Below are positions 17,544 through 25,081 of a stretch of DNA of 64,000 bases, in pieces. The position numbers and the translations under genes were made by a program. The stretch is taken from contig NZ_JAPSJL010000011.1 of NCBI RefSeq assembly GCF_031178195.1, forward strand, positions 27,562 through 91,561, written 5' to 3'. The notes beneath the pieces are model-generated. The model was not told where the DNA came from. It did not search any database and was given only the letters and a program-made list of their open reading frames with translations. Numbering within the stretch: the first letter of the stretch is position 1; each line of letters opens with the position of its first letter. The stretch is from Zhihengliuella sp. GTDB taxonomy: Bacteria; Actinomycetota; Actinomycetes; Actinomycetales; Micrococcaceae.

Positions 17544-17653
17544 GGGTCCAGCCTGCGCGGTGGAGGTGACGGGCCGGTGATGCCCCGGTGTTGTGGATGT
17601 GAGCGATGGATGACGCTGATGGGCCGGCCCCCGGCTTCCGCCCGGGATGACAG

Positions 17654-17669
17654 GTTACTTGTGAGTAAC
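17654..17669. promoter_or_regulatory. Perfect palindrome abutting the thioesterase start
   Basis: GTTACTTGTGAGTAAC is two exact six-base complements around TGTG. It ends at the base before the ATG of the thioesterase gene and covers the place where a ribosome site or -10 region would be. This fits a TetR-type operator; the regulator is not identified. Confidence 0.5.
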
Positions 17670-18224
17670 ATGGGTCACATGCACATGATCTTCCGTCTCC
17701 TCCTGCTCATGGTCACCTGGCGGCGCCGTTCGCCGGTCGGGGTCTTCGACGTCGCACGCCTGGACATGCGCGCAATGCCGACCGACATCGACACCGCCGG
17801 CCACATCAACAACGGCATGTACTTCTCGCTCTTCGACCTCGGGCGGTTCGACCTGATGCTCCGCGCCGGCGTCTGGAACGGGATGGTCAAGCGGCGCTGG
17901 GTGCCCGTGGTCCAGGCCGAGACCGTCCACTTCCGGAAGTCCGTCACCCTCGGCCAGAAGTTCACGATGGAGACGCGCATCGCAGGTCTCGACGAGCGCC
18001 ACATCTTCCTCGAGCAGCGGATCGTCTCCGACGGCGAGATCTACGCCTCCGGCATGATCGCGGCCCGCTTCCGCAATCGAGGGGGAGCGGTGCCGATGCC
18101 CGAGGTCCTGGCCGTCTTCGGCACCGAGCCCCCGGCCGACCTCCGGGTCCCCGACTGGGTGGAGGCCTGGCTGGAGGCCACGCGACTCCCCAGCACTCGG
18201 CAGGCGGCGCCCAGCGACTGGTAG
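17670..18224 (+). CDS. Acyl-CoA thioesterase-like hotdog protein
   Basis: 184 residues with the hotdog-fold 4-hydroxybenzoyl-CoA thioesterase pattern: TDIDTAGHINNGMYFSLFDL (loop preceding the central helix), then PVVQAETVHFRKSVTLGQKF and FLEQRIVSDGEIYASGMIAARF. Members hydrolyse acyl-CoA thioesters. The short hydrophobic N-terminus (MIFRLLLLMVTW) may associate with membrane, as in THEM6-like proteins. In-frame starts occur at 17661 (GTG), 17670, 17679 and 17685 (ATG). I chose 17670, which directly follows the palindrome. It is divergent from ugd. Substrate chain length is unknown. Confidence 0.8.
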   Translation: MGHMHMIFRLLLLMVTWRRRSPVGVFDVARLDMRAMPTDIDTAGHINNGMYFSLFDLGRFDLMLRAGVWNGMVKRRWVPVVQAETVHFRKSVTLGQKFTMETRIAGLDERHIFLEQRIVSDGEIYASGMIAARFRNRGGAVPMPEVLAVFGTEPPADLRVPDWVEAWLEATRLPSTRQAAPSDW

Positions 18225-18266
18225 GTCCTCGCGGATCCGTCGCTCTGCAGGAAGCCGACTGCCGGG

Positions 18267-18287
18267 CCGGCGCGCCTGCGGCGCCGG
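18267..18287. terminator. GC hairpin between convergent genes
   Basis: CCGGCGC (18267-18273) pairs with GCGCCGG (18281-18287). It lies between the ends of the thioesterase and flavoprotein genes. There is no T-run, so this is tentative. Confidence 0.4.
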
Positions 18288-18290
18288 AGC

Positions 18291-19310
18291 CTACAGGGCG
18301 GGCGCCGCAGACAGGGCCGCTGTCAGGTCCTCCTGGATCAGGTCCATGTTCAGCGCCGCGCCCGCGGTCACCCCGTCCGCGGCCGCGTGCGCCACGTTCG
18401 CTGCCAGGTTGCTGCTGTTGCCGGCCGCCCAGACGCCGTCGACCGCCGTGGCGCCCCGCAGGTCCGTCTCGATGAACTCGCCCATCGGGTTCTCGGCCAG
18501 TTCGCCGCCGAGCGCTGTGTAGAGCTCGGCGCGCGCCAGCATCCTCGACTGGACCGTGAGGGCGTCCAGATCGAGCTTCGCCCCATCCGCCAGCACGACG
18601 CCGTCGAGCCTCCCGTCGTGGCTCGAGACGGACGCGATCCGCGCCTCGACGACCTCGACGCCGGCCGCCGCCATTTCGGCTCGCTGGTCGGATGTCAGGT
18701 CCACGGCGTGCGCGATCAGCGACACCCGCCGGCTCAGCTGGGCGAACAGGAGCGCCTGATGGGTCGCCATCGGGTGGGTCCCCACCACGCCGATTCGCTG
18801 CCCGCGCACCTCCCAGCCGTGGCAGTACGGGCAGTGCAGGACCTGCGTGCCCCAGTGCTCGGCCAGCCCGGGGACGTCGGGCAGTTCGTCGTGCAGTCCC
18901 GTGGCCAGCAGGATCCGCCGGGCGCGCAGCTCGCGCCTCCCGTCGCCGTCCTCGACGACGAGGGCGAAGCGGGCCCGGGCGTCGTCGGTGCCGAGGAGGT
19001 CCCCGTCGAGATCCAACCGGCGGATGGCCGTGACCTCCGCCTGCCGGAAGTGGACGCCGTACTTCTCCGCATCGGAGCGCGCGGCGGCGAGGAGATCCGA
19101 GGGGGCGGCGCCGTCGTTCGCGAGGACGTTGTGCGCGGCCGGTGAGGCCGCGTTCCTCGGCCGTCCCGCGTCGAGCACGGCGACGCTGCGGAGCGAGCGA
19201 CCGAGGGCGGTCGCCGCCGCGAGCCCTGCGAAGCCGCCGCCGATGATGGCGACGTCGGCGATCTCCGTGCTGTGGTGCATCGTGGCGGTAGGCGGGATGT
19301 GATGGTCCAT
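18291..19310 (-). CDS. FAD-dependent oxidoreductase of thioredoxin-reductase type
   Basis: 339 residues. The N-terminal FAD-binding motif is VAIIGGGFAGLAAATALGRS. The redox-active dithiol CPYCHGWE sits in the NADP domain, and the C-terminal FAD motif is GVWAAGNSSN. It resembles TrxB-like NAD(P)/FAD oxidoreductases that act on unknown disulfide partners; no thioredoxin gene is adjacent. The ATG at 19310 has a strong GGGAGG site. It is divergent from an XRE-cupin regulator, with palindromic operators in the 100-bp gap, so that regulator very probably controls it. A role in redox or drug stress is inference. Confidence 0.85.
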   Translation of the reverse strand: MDHHIPPTATMHHSTEIADVAIIGGGFAGLAAATALGRSLRSVAVLDAGRPRNAASPAAHNVLANDGAAPSDLLAAARSDAEKYGVHFRQAEVTAIRRLDLDGDLLGTDDARARFALVVEDGDGRRELRARRILLATGLHDELPDVPGLAEHWGTQVLHCPYCHGWEVRGQRIGVVGTHPMATHQALLFAQLSRRVSLIAHAVDLTSDQRAEMAAAGVEVVEARIASVSSHDGRLDGVVLADGAKLDLDALTVQSRMLARAELYTALGGELAENPMGEFIETDLRGATAVDGVWAAGNSSNLAANVAHAAADGVTAGAALNMDLIQEDLTAALSAAPAL

Positions 19311-19329
19311 GGCGATGGTGCCTCCCTTT

Positions 19330-19348
19330 CTTGAGAAGTGTTCTCAAG
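19330..19348. promoter_or_regulatory. Palindromic operator, CTTGAGAA-gtg-TTCTCAAG
   Basis: Two exact eight-base arms around GTG lie 20 bp upstream of the flavoprotein start. This is a strong symmetric protein-binding site in the divergent flavoprotein/XRE-regulator gap. Confidence 0.6.
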
Positions 19349-19376
19349 ATGAGTGTTCCCGTCTCCGTGTCCGGTG

Positions 19377-19403
19377 GCAAATATGTTTGCTGCTATGGCA
19401 AAC
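19377..19403. promoter_or_regulatory. Overlapping GCAAA/TTTGC inverted repeats before the XRE gene
   Basis: GCAAA-tatg-TTTGC (19377-19390) shares its right arm with GTTTGC-n7-GCAAAC (19385-19403), ending eight bases before the regulator start. It is likely an autoregulatory site and differs from the TTGAGAA palindrome nearby. Confidence 0.5.
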
Positions 19404-19410
19404 TGGCACC

Positions 19411-20049
19411 ATGGACGACGAGGAGCATGGGCGCTGCGAGGAGCCATCACATGACCGGACCGCGCTGGACGGGGTCGCAGGACGGCTGCGGCTCATCCGA
19501 CAGGCCCGGGGCCTGACCCTCAGCCAGGTCTCGGCGGGAACCGGGATCTCGGTGAGCACGCTCTCCCGCCTCGAATCCGGGCAGCGCAAGCCGACGCTCG
19601 AGCTCCTGCTGCCCCTGGCGCGCCACTACCGCAGCCCGCTCGACGACCTCGTCGGGGCGCCGCCCGTCGGGGACCCGCGCGTGCACATCCGGCCGATCCG
19701 CCGCCAGGGACGGACCGTGCTGCCCCTCAGCCACGGCGTGGTCGGCGGCGGGAACGACGACGGCCCCGGGTTGCGGGCCTACAAGCAGATCCTGCCGGCC
19801 GTGCGGGAGCCGGCCCGTCCCCACCCGCGCAGCCATCCTGGGCACGAGTGGATGTACATCATCTCCGGACGCCTGCGGCTGGTCCTCGGAGTCGGCGCCG
19901 ACCAGCGCGAATTCGAGCTGGGGCCCGGCGAGGCAGCGGAGTTCGACACGCGCACCCCGCACTGGTTCGACGCCGCAGGCCCGGAGGCCGTGGAACTCGT
20001 GGCCCTGTTCGGCGCGGACGGGCAGCGCATCCACGTCTCCGAGCTCTGA
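19411..20049 (+). CDS. XRE-family transcriptional regulator with C-terminal cupin
   Basis: 212 residues. A helix-turn-helix of XRE type (LRLIRQARGLTLSQVSAGTG, STLSRLESGQRKPTLE) is followed by a cupin barrel with HPGHEWMYIISGRLRL and DTRTPHWFDA. Such HTH-cupin proteins sense small ligands in the barrel. The ATG at 19411 lies directly after the overlapping inverted repeats with no Shine-Dalgarno site, so a short or absent leader is possible. Frames upstream of this ATG run through the operator and are unlikely to be coding. It probably regulates itself and the divergent flavoprotein. Confidence 0.9.
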   Translation: MDDEEHGRCEEPSHDRTALDGVAGRLRLIRQARGLTLSQVSAGTGISVSTLSRLESGQRKPTLELLLPLARHYRSPLDDLVGAPPVGDPRVHIRPIRRQGRTVLPLSHGVVGGGNDDGPGLRAYKQILPAVREPARPHPRSHPGHEWMYIISGRLRLVLGVGADQREFELGPGEAAEFDTRTPHWFDAAGPEAVELVALFGADGQRIHVSEL

Positions 20050-20090
20050 GCGGCGGGTGCGCTGGGGTCCGCCGCACGGGGCGGCGGCGC

Positions 20091-21152
20091 CTAGCCGGGC
20101 GGCTGGATCGCGGCGGCGACGGCCTCCCGGTCGATCTCGCGTACATCGGCCGGGTTCCACCGGGGCGTGCGGTCCTTGTCGATCACCTGGGCGCGGATCC
20201 CCTCCGGCAGGTCCGGGTGGTCCATGAGGAACTCGGCGATCCGCAGCTCGCGGGTAAAGGCGGACGGCAGGAAGGCGTCGTCGCGGGCTGCGCGGACGGC
20301 CTGCAGCGCGGTCTCCAGCGACAGTGGCGAGTGCTTGCGGATCTCCGCGGCGGCCTCGCGTGCCGCCTGCACCGGCGTCTGGTCCAGCACCACGAGGATG
20401 TCGGCCACGGTCTCGCCGGAGTAGGCCACGTCGATCCAGGTCCGGCCCGGCGTGAGCGTGCGGGTGGCGGCGGGAGGTGCCACGCCGTGGAGCACCTCGA
20501 GGGCCGACGCGACCTCCGGGGAGCTCAGCCCCATCAGGTCGGGCAGCGAGGCGAGCAACTGGTCCAACCCGTCCTCCTGCATGCAGAAGTCGGCGAACCC
20601 GGCGTCGATCGCGTCCGCGGCGCCCATCGCCGCAGCCGTCAGCGCCAAATGCTCGCCCATCCGGCCCGGCGCCCGGCCGAGCAGATGGGTCCCGCCGACG
20701 TCCGGGCTGTAGCCGATCCGGACCTCGGGCATGCCGATCCGGGACCGCGGCGTCGCGATGCGGACCGCGGCGTGCGCGGCCAGCCCCACCCCGCCGCCCA
20801 TGCACAGCCCGTCCATGAAGGCGACCACCGGCTTGGGGTAGAGCGCGATCTGCTGGTCGACCTCGAACTCGCGGCTGAGGAAGCGCAGGAAGTCCCCGTG
20901 CCGGTCCTGTGTGATCGACTCGTAGAACACCTTGATGTCCCCGCCGGCGCAGAACCCGCGCTCGCCGGCGCCGTGCAGCGCGACGATCTGCACGGCGTCG
21001 TCGTCCTGCCACGTGGTCAGGGTCCGCCCAATGGCGTCGACCATCTCCTCGGTCAGGGCGTTCAGTTTCTCGGGCCGGTTGAGCGTGATGATTCCGACGC
21101 CGTCGGCGACCTGGGCGAGCACGTGCTGCGCGGGGGCGGGCCGCTCCGTCAT
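20091..21152 (-). CDS. 3-hydroxyisobutyryl-CoA hydrolase (enoyl-CoA hydratase family)
   Basis: 353 residues with the crotonase fold. Motifs include ITLNRPEKLNALTEEM, the oxyanion-hole GERGFCAGGDIKVFYE, and MDGLCMGGGVGLAAHAAVRI followed by MPEVRIGYSPDVGGTHLL. The extended C-terminus (HSPLSLETALQAVR, and DKDRTPRWNP near the end) is the signature of 3-hydroxyisobutyryl-CoA hydrolases in valine degradation, rather than plain enoyl-CoA hydratases. I chose the ATG at 21152, which overlaps the stop of a 19-residue upstream peptide frame as ATGA. An earlier ATG at 21227 is in frame but gives a low-complexity basic extension. No other valine-pathway gene is nearby. Confidence 0.85.
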   Translation of the reverse strand: MTERPAPAQHVLAQVADGVGIITLNRPEKLNALTEEMVDAIGRTLTTWQDDDAVQIVALHGAGERGFCAGGDIKVFYESITQDRHGDFLRFLSREFEVDQQIALYPKPVVAFMDGLCMGGGVGLAAHAAVRIATPRSRIGMPEVRIGYSPDVGGTHLLGRAPGRMGEHLALTAAAMGAADAIDAGFADFCMQEDGLDQLLASLPDLMGLSSPEVASALEVLHGVAPPAATRTLTPGRTWIDVAYSGETVADILVVLDQTPVQAAREAAAEIRKHSPLSLETALQAVRAARDDAFLPSAFTRELRIAEFLMDHPDLPEGIRAQVIDKDRTPRWNPADVREIDREAVAAAIQPPG

Positions 21153-21208
21153 CGTCCCGACCGTCCCGCGAGGTCGAGCCGTTCGGCGCGGTTCTGGGTC
21201 TGCGACAT
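21149..21208 (-). CDS. Possible 19-residue leader peptide coupled to the hydrolase gene
   Basis: The short frame MSQTQNRAERLDLAGRSGR has a good GGAGA ribosome site seven bases ahead of its ATG (21208). Its TGA overlaps the hydrolase ATG (ATGA). It may couple translation, or it may be the true N-terminus if a frameshift separates the two. Nothing in the peptide suggests a function. Confidence 0.35.
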   Translation of the reverse strand: MSQTQNRAERLDLAGRSGR

Positions 21209-21394
21209 GCTGTTCTCTCCGTGACATGGCCGTTTCCGCCGAGTCTTCCACATGTGGGCCGCTCTTTGGGGTGCATTAACTCGGGCGTCGGCGCAGCGTC
21301 ATCGTGGCACGGCAGGGTGGCACAGTTGCCTCCCGCCACGGTCGCGAGCGGCAGCACGACCCAGCACCCCTGAGACGAAGACGAGGACCCCACG

Positions 21395-22621
21395 ATGAAG
21401 CACCCCCTGAACCGGACACTCGCCGCGGCGGCGACCGGCGCCGTCGTCCTGCTGGCCGGTGCCGCCGGCGCGCACGCCGCCGCCGAAGGCCCCAACGCCG
21501 GTCTGCCGGAGAGCGAGCAGCCCGTGCTGATCGGCCACCGCGGGGCCGCCGGCACCGCGCCGGAGAACACGGTGTCGGCGTTCAAGGACGGCCGGGCCTC
21601 CGGGGCGGACTACTTCGAGATCGACGTGCAGCTCTCCGCGGACGGCGTGCCGTTCCTCTTCCACGACGACACGCCCGCGCGCACCACCGACGTCGCCGAG
21701 GTCTTCCCGGGGCGCGAGGACGACCCGATCACGTCCTTCACCTGGGACGAGCTGCAGCAGCTGGACGTCGGCTCCTACTTCTCGCAGAAATTCGCGGGCG
21801 AGAGGATCCCGCACCTCGACGACGCCGCCCGGATCGCGACCCCGCAGACCGGCGTCTACATCGAGATCAAGTCCCCGAAGAACTCGCCCGGCGTCGAGGC
21901 CGTGGTCGCCGGGGCGCTCCACGGGGACGCGAGCTGGCGGAAGCTCGTCGCCGCGGACAAGGTGGAGGTCCTCGGGTTCGACGCGGCATCGAATGCGCGC
22001 TTCGCGGAGCTGGCCCCCGAGGTCCCGCTGCAGCAGCTGGCCGGGACCGTGCCCGGCGAGGCGGAGCTGGAGCGGCTGGCCGGGTTCGTCGACTCGGTCG
22101 GCACCAACTACCGCACGCTGGACCAGGCCGCCGTGGACCGCGTGCAGGCCGCCGGTCTGGAGATCGGCGTCTACACGGTCAACGCGGAGGATGAGATGGA
22201 GAAGGCGCTCGCCCTGGGCGTCGAGCGGATCACCGGCGACTTCCCGATCCAGCTGGAGCGCTACCTCGACGGCCGCGACCCCTTCCCCGGCGGCCGGAGC
22301 GTGCGGATCCAGGGGGCCGTCAACGACGCGCCCGGCTCGGACACGCAGGACCAGCACGGGGAGCACGTGGTGCTCGTGAACGACGGCGCCGCTCCCGTCG
22401 ACGTGTCCGGCTACTACCTCCGCGACGCCGCCAACAACGTCCTGAGCATCGGCGAGGGCTACGTGCTGGAGCCGGGCGAGACACTGCGCGTGTACTCCGC
22501 CTCCGGCACCGACGCAGACGACGCCTACTACAACGACGGCGGAGCGGTCCTGAACAACGGCGGCGACTCGCTCGGGCTCTGGTCGGCGGAGGGTCGCCTG
22601 CTGGACACGTTCGGCAACTGA
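21395..22621 (+). CDS. Secreted glycerophosphodiester phosphodiesterase with lamin-tail domain
   Basis: 408 residues. A Sec signal peptide covers ~1-29 (hydrophobic core ATGAVVLLAGAAG, cleavage after AHA). A GDPD barrel spans residues ~40-290 with catalytic histidine IGHRGAAGTAPENT, metal ligands EIDVQLSADG and FHDDTPART, and VYIEIKSPKN. The C-terminal ~100 residues (EHVVLVNDGAAPVDVSGYYL, YVLEPGETLRVYSASG) form a lamin-tail (LTD) Ig-like domain, probably for attachment. It hydrolyses glycerophosphodiesters outside the cell to glycerol 3-phosphate and an alcohol, supplying phosphate or carbon. It is a single gene followed by a strong terminator. Confidence 0.92.
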   Translation: MKHPLNRTLAAAATGAVVLLAGAAGAHAAAEGPNAGLPESEQPVLIGHRGAAGTAPENTVSAFKDGRASGADYFEIDVQLSADGVPFLFHDDTPARTTDVAEVFPGREDDPITSFTWDELQQLDVGSYFSQKFAGERIPHLDDAARIATPQTGVYIEIKSPKNSPGVEAVVAGALHGDASWRKLVAADKVEVLGFDAASNARFAELAPEVPLQQLAGTVPGEAELERLAGFVDSVGTNYRTLDQAAVDRVQAAGLEIGVYTVNAEDEMEKALALGVERITGDFPIQLERYLDGRDPFPGGRSVRIQGAVNDAPGSDTQDQHGEHVVLVNDGAAPVDVSGYYLRDAANNVLSIGEGYVLEPGETLRVYSASGTDADDAYYNDGGAVLNNGGDSLGLWSAEGRLLDTFGN

Positions 22622-22641
22622 CCCCGCCTGACGCTGGCGGG

Positions 22642-22676
22642 CGGCCCGGCCCCGGGGCCTCCTCGGGGCCGGGCCG
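22642..22676 (+). terminator. Terminator after the glycerophosphodiesterase
   Basis: CGGCCCGGCCCCG (22642-22654) and CGGGGCCGGGCCG (22664-22676) are perfect 13-base complements around a nine-base loop. Confidence 0.65.
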
Positions 22677-22694
22677 TCGGCGTATCCTGAGCGC

Positions 22695-23270
22695 ATGGTG
22701 GAGCCGTCGAACCCCGTGAACCCGTCCAATGTCGCCGCCATCGAGAAGGCGTCCGGGTGCTCCTGGGCCGACTGGGTCGCCCTGCTGGACGAGGCCGGCG
22801 CGCGCGAGGAGCCGCACCCGCGCATCGCGGAGCTCGCCCACGAACGGCTCGACGTGGCGAACGGCAACAATGGCTGGTGGGCCCAGTCCATCGCCGTCGC
22901 CTACGAGCAGCACATCGGGCGCCGGCTGCCCGGCCAGCGAGCCGACGGCACCTTCGACGCCTCCGTCAGCCGCACCGTGGCGGGACGACGCGACGGCGTC
23001 GCCCAGCGCTGGGCGGACCTCGCCGCCGGGCGTCTCGCCGACGCCGGATCCATCGCCGGTGCCGGGCCGGAGGGTGAGCCCCGGACGTCCGCCACGGACA
23101 AGCGCTCCTACTGGCGCCTCGACCTCGACGACGGTACGCGCGTCGCCGTCTCCTTCGAGGAGAGGGGCGAGGACCGGGTGCTCGTGACCGCGACCCACAC
23201 CCGCGTCCCGGCTCCCGACGGCGTCGCCGTCCGCAAGGCCATTTGGAAGGACCTGCTCGGCGCCCTCTGA
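22695..23270 (+). CDS. DUF4287-like protein of unknown function
   Basis: 191 residues. The N-terminal half has a DUF4287-type helical pattern (ASGCSWADWVALLDEAGARE, LDVANGNNGWWAQSIAVAYE, EQHIGRRLPGQR). The C-terminal half (SYWRLDLDDGTRVAVSFEER, RVLVTATHTRVPAPDGVAVR, KAIWKDLLGAL) resembles the end of START/SRPBCC-type small-molecule-binding domains. The function is not established. There is no signal peptide or membrane segment. It stands alone, its start 18 nt after a terminator, convergent with the flavin monooxygenase. Confidence 0.7.
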   Translation: MVEPSNPVNPSNVAAIEKASGCSWADWVALLDEAGAREEPHPRIAELAHERLDVANGNNGWWAQSIAVAYEQHIGRRLPGQRADGTFDASVSRTVAGRRDGVAQRWADLAAGRLADAGSIAGAGPEGEPRTSATDKRSYWRLDLDDGTRVAVSFEERGEDRVLVTATHTRVPAPDGVAVRKAIWKDLLGAL

Positions 23271-23331
23271 GCCGCGTGCGGGCGGCGCCGTCGCAGCGTG
23301 GCCATGGGCGCCGGCCCGGGAGTGCGCCGGG

Positions 23332-24339
23332 TCAGACCTGGACGGTGCCGACGCCCTCCGCGGTCAGCCGCAGCGACTCCAGCCGCTCCGCCGGAGTAAT
23401 GGCGGACTGGACGGTGATGAGCTCGTCGGCATCCGCGCTCTTCGCGAAGTCGCGGAGGTACGCGCCGACGGCCTCGGGGGTGCCCACGGCCGTGTACTTG
23501 AGCATGCCCAGGACCTGCTCGCCGGCGGGGGAGTCCAGCAGCATGTCGATCTCCTCGTCCGTGAACGGGGCCTCGGTGGAGCCGGGCGCCATGCGGTTGC
23601 GGCCGAGGAACTTGGCGACCCGGTCGCGCCGGACGGCCTCGAACTGGGCCTGGGCCTCCGCGTTGGTGCGCGCCGCGACGACGCCGACCCCGGCGATGAC
23701 GTACGCCTCGGACAGCTGCTCCGACGGCTGGAACGTCTCCCGGTAGACCCGGATGGCCTGGTGCAGGGCGTCGGGCGCGAAATGGGAGGCGAACGAGTAC
23801 GGCAGCCCGAGCTGCGCTGCGAGCTGTGCGCCGAACAGGCTCGACCCGAGGATGTAGAGCGCGACGTTGGTGCCGAAGCCCGGGTAGGCGTGCACGCCCT
23901 TGATACGGGACTCGCGGCAGAGGAAGCCCTGCAGCTCCAGCACGTCGTGCGGGAACGCGTCCGAGGAGCGAGGGTCGCGGCGCAATGCCTGGAAGGTGAG
24001 CTGGTCGGTGCCCGGCGCCCGGCCGAGGCCCAGGTCGATGCGGCCCGGGAACAGGGTCTCGAGGGTGCCGAACTGCTCCGCGATGACGAGCGGGGAGTGG
24101 TTGGGGAGCATGACGCCGCCGGAGCCGAGTCGGATGCGCTCCGTGTGGTGGGCGATGTGCGCGATCAGGAGCGAGGTGGCACTGGAGGCGATGGTCGCCA
24201 TGTTGTGGTGCTCGGCGTACCAGACGCGCTCGAAGCCCAGTCGCTCGGCCTCCTGCGCGAGTTCGACGGATTCGGCGAATGTCTCGGCGATGCTGCCGTT
24301 CGTGCGGATGGGGGCCAGGTCCAGGACTGAGAGCTTCAC
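23332..24339 (-). CDS. LLM-class flavin-dependent oxidoreductase
   Basis: About 335 residues with the luciferase-like TIM barrel: [15 protein letters not shown] at the start, [55 protein letters not shown]. This subgroup (alkanal monooxygenase-like, often annotated as MsnO8/YhbW type) uses reduced flavin; its substrates are mostly unknown. The start is uncertain. GTG at 24339 begins the conserved domain. ATG at 24372 or GTG at 24384 would add 11-15 residues. It is preceded by the cold-shock gene's terminator, so it has its own promoter. Confidence 0.85.
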   Translation of the reverse strand: MKLSVLDLAPIRTNGSIAETFAESVELAQEAERLGFERVWYAEHHNMATIASSATSLLIAHIAHHTERIRLGSGGVMLPNHSPLVIAEQFGTLETLFPGRIDLGLGRAPGTDQLTFQALRRDPRSSDAFPHDVLELQGFLCRESRIKGVHAYPGFGTNVALYILGSSLFGAQLAAQLGLPYSFASHFAPDALHQAIRVYRETFQPSEQLSEAYVIAGVGVVAARTNAEAQAQFEAVRRDRVAKFLGRNRMAPGSTEAPFTDEEIDMLLDSPAGEQVLGMLKYTAVGTPEAVGAYLRDFAKSADADELITVQSAITPAERLESLRLTAEGVGTVQV

Positions 24340-24401
24340 GTCCGTTGCCAACCAGTTGCGTCGGCGAATCATTCCCACCGACACGGGAGCGACTTAAAAC
24401 A

Positions 24402-24469
24402 CAGCAGCCGACGTGCTCGGTCTCGGCCGCCGGATGAACCGGTGGCGTCGACGAGTACGTCGGCTGCTG
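24402..24469 (-). terminator. Terminator of the cold-shock gene
   Basis: CAGCAGCCGACGT (24402-24414) and ACGTCGGCTGCTG (24457-24469) pair exactly, with an inner CTCG/CGAG pair. On the minus strand it is followed by TGTTTTAAG, as expected for a rho-independent terminator. Confidence 0.7.
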
Positions 24470-24542
24470 GAAGAATGCGTGCCCGTCAGAAGCGGCTGAC
24501 GATCGAGTCGTCAGGCTTCAGGGGCGCATCGCCGCGGGCTGC

Positions 24543-24746
24543 TTAGAGCGCGCGGATGTTCTCGGCCTGAAGGCCCTTCTGGCCCTGAGTCACATCGAAC
24601 TCGACGCGCTGGCCCTCTTCGAGCGAGCGGAAGCCGTTGGACTGGATGGCGGAGTAGTGTGCGAACACGTCAGCCGAGCCGTCCTCCGGTGCGATGAAGC
24701 CGAAGCCCTTTTCCGGGTTGAACCACTTAACGGTACCTGTTGCCAT
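24543..24746 (-). CDS. cspA: Cold-shock protein (CspA family)
   Basis: 67 residues, the typical single cold-shock domain, with RNP1 (KGFGFIAPE) and RNP2 (VFAHYSAIQ) RNA-binding motifs and the usual [16 protein letters not shown] start. It is a cytoplasmic RNA chaperone. The ATG at 24746 has a strong AAGGA site (GAAAGGACATCATC). The frame continues upstream through the leader but has no family similarity there. It is a single-gene unit with its own terminator. Confidence 0.96.
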   Translation of the reverse strand: MATGTVKWFNPEKGFGFIAPEDGSADVFAHYSAIQSNGFRSLEEGQRVEFDVTQGQKGLQAENIRAL

Positions 24747-25081
24747 GATGATGTCCTTTCGAGACGTTGCGCCGAAGCGCCTGGGATAAGGCCACAGTTT
24801 CGTGGCCAAATTGTAGATGCGGAAAATTCGCCGCGACTTACAACGGTCCAGCCCCGTCAGGAACATGGCACTGCAAATACTGCGTGAAGAACTACGACTA
24901 CTACGCGTTAGAGCCTACGCGATAAACCCCGGCTTGGGTACCCCCTGCACGCTCAGAGCATAATCCGGGCCTCTGGCGGCACCCGAGAAGACGCTGGGTC
25001 GAGCGCAGAAAGCGCTGCTGACCAGGGCAGAAAGGGCAGTGCGAGTCTTCGGTCACGGCCCCGGCGCATCGGGCCGGACCG
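24747..25081 (-). other. Cold-shock gene leader and upstream gap
   Basis: This 335-nt gap is markedly AT-richer near the csp gene. A good -10 hexamer TACAAT (minus strand, 24815-24810) lies about 64 nt before the ATG, without a clear -35. GGCCAC (24790-24795) pairs with GTGGCC (24802-24807) near the predicted transcript start. It could be an mRNA hairpin or a protein site. From 24905 to 25081 I see no gene. Confidence 0.4.

Noticed and set aside
24905..25081. Minus-strand cysteine-containing frame (CPFCPGQQRF) upstream of the cold-shock gene
   Set aside because: It has no start codon with a ribosome site and no recognisable zinc-binding domain. It is a continuation of a shadow frame.
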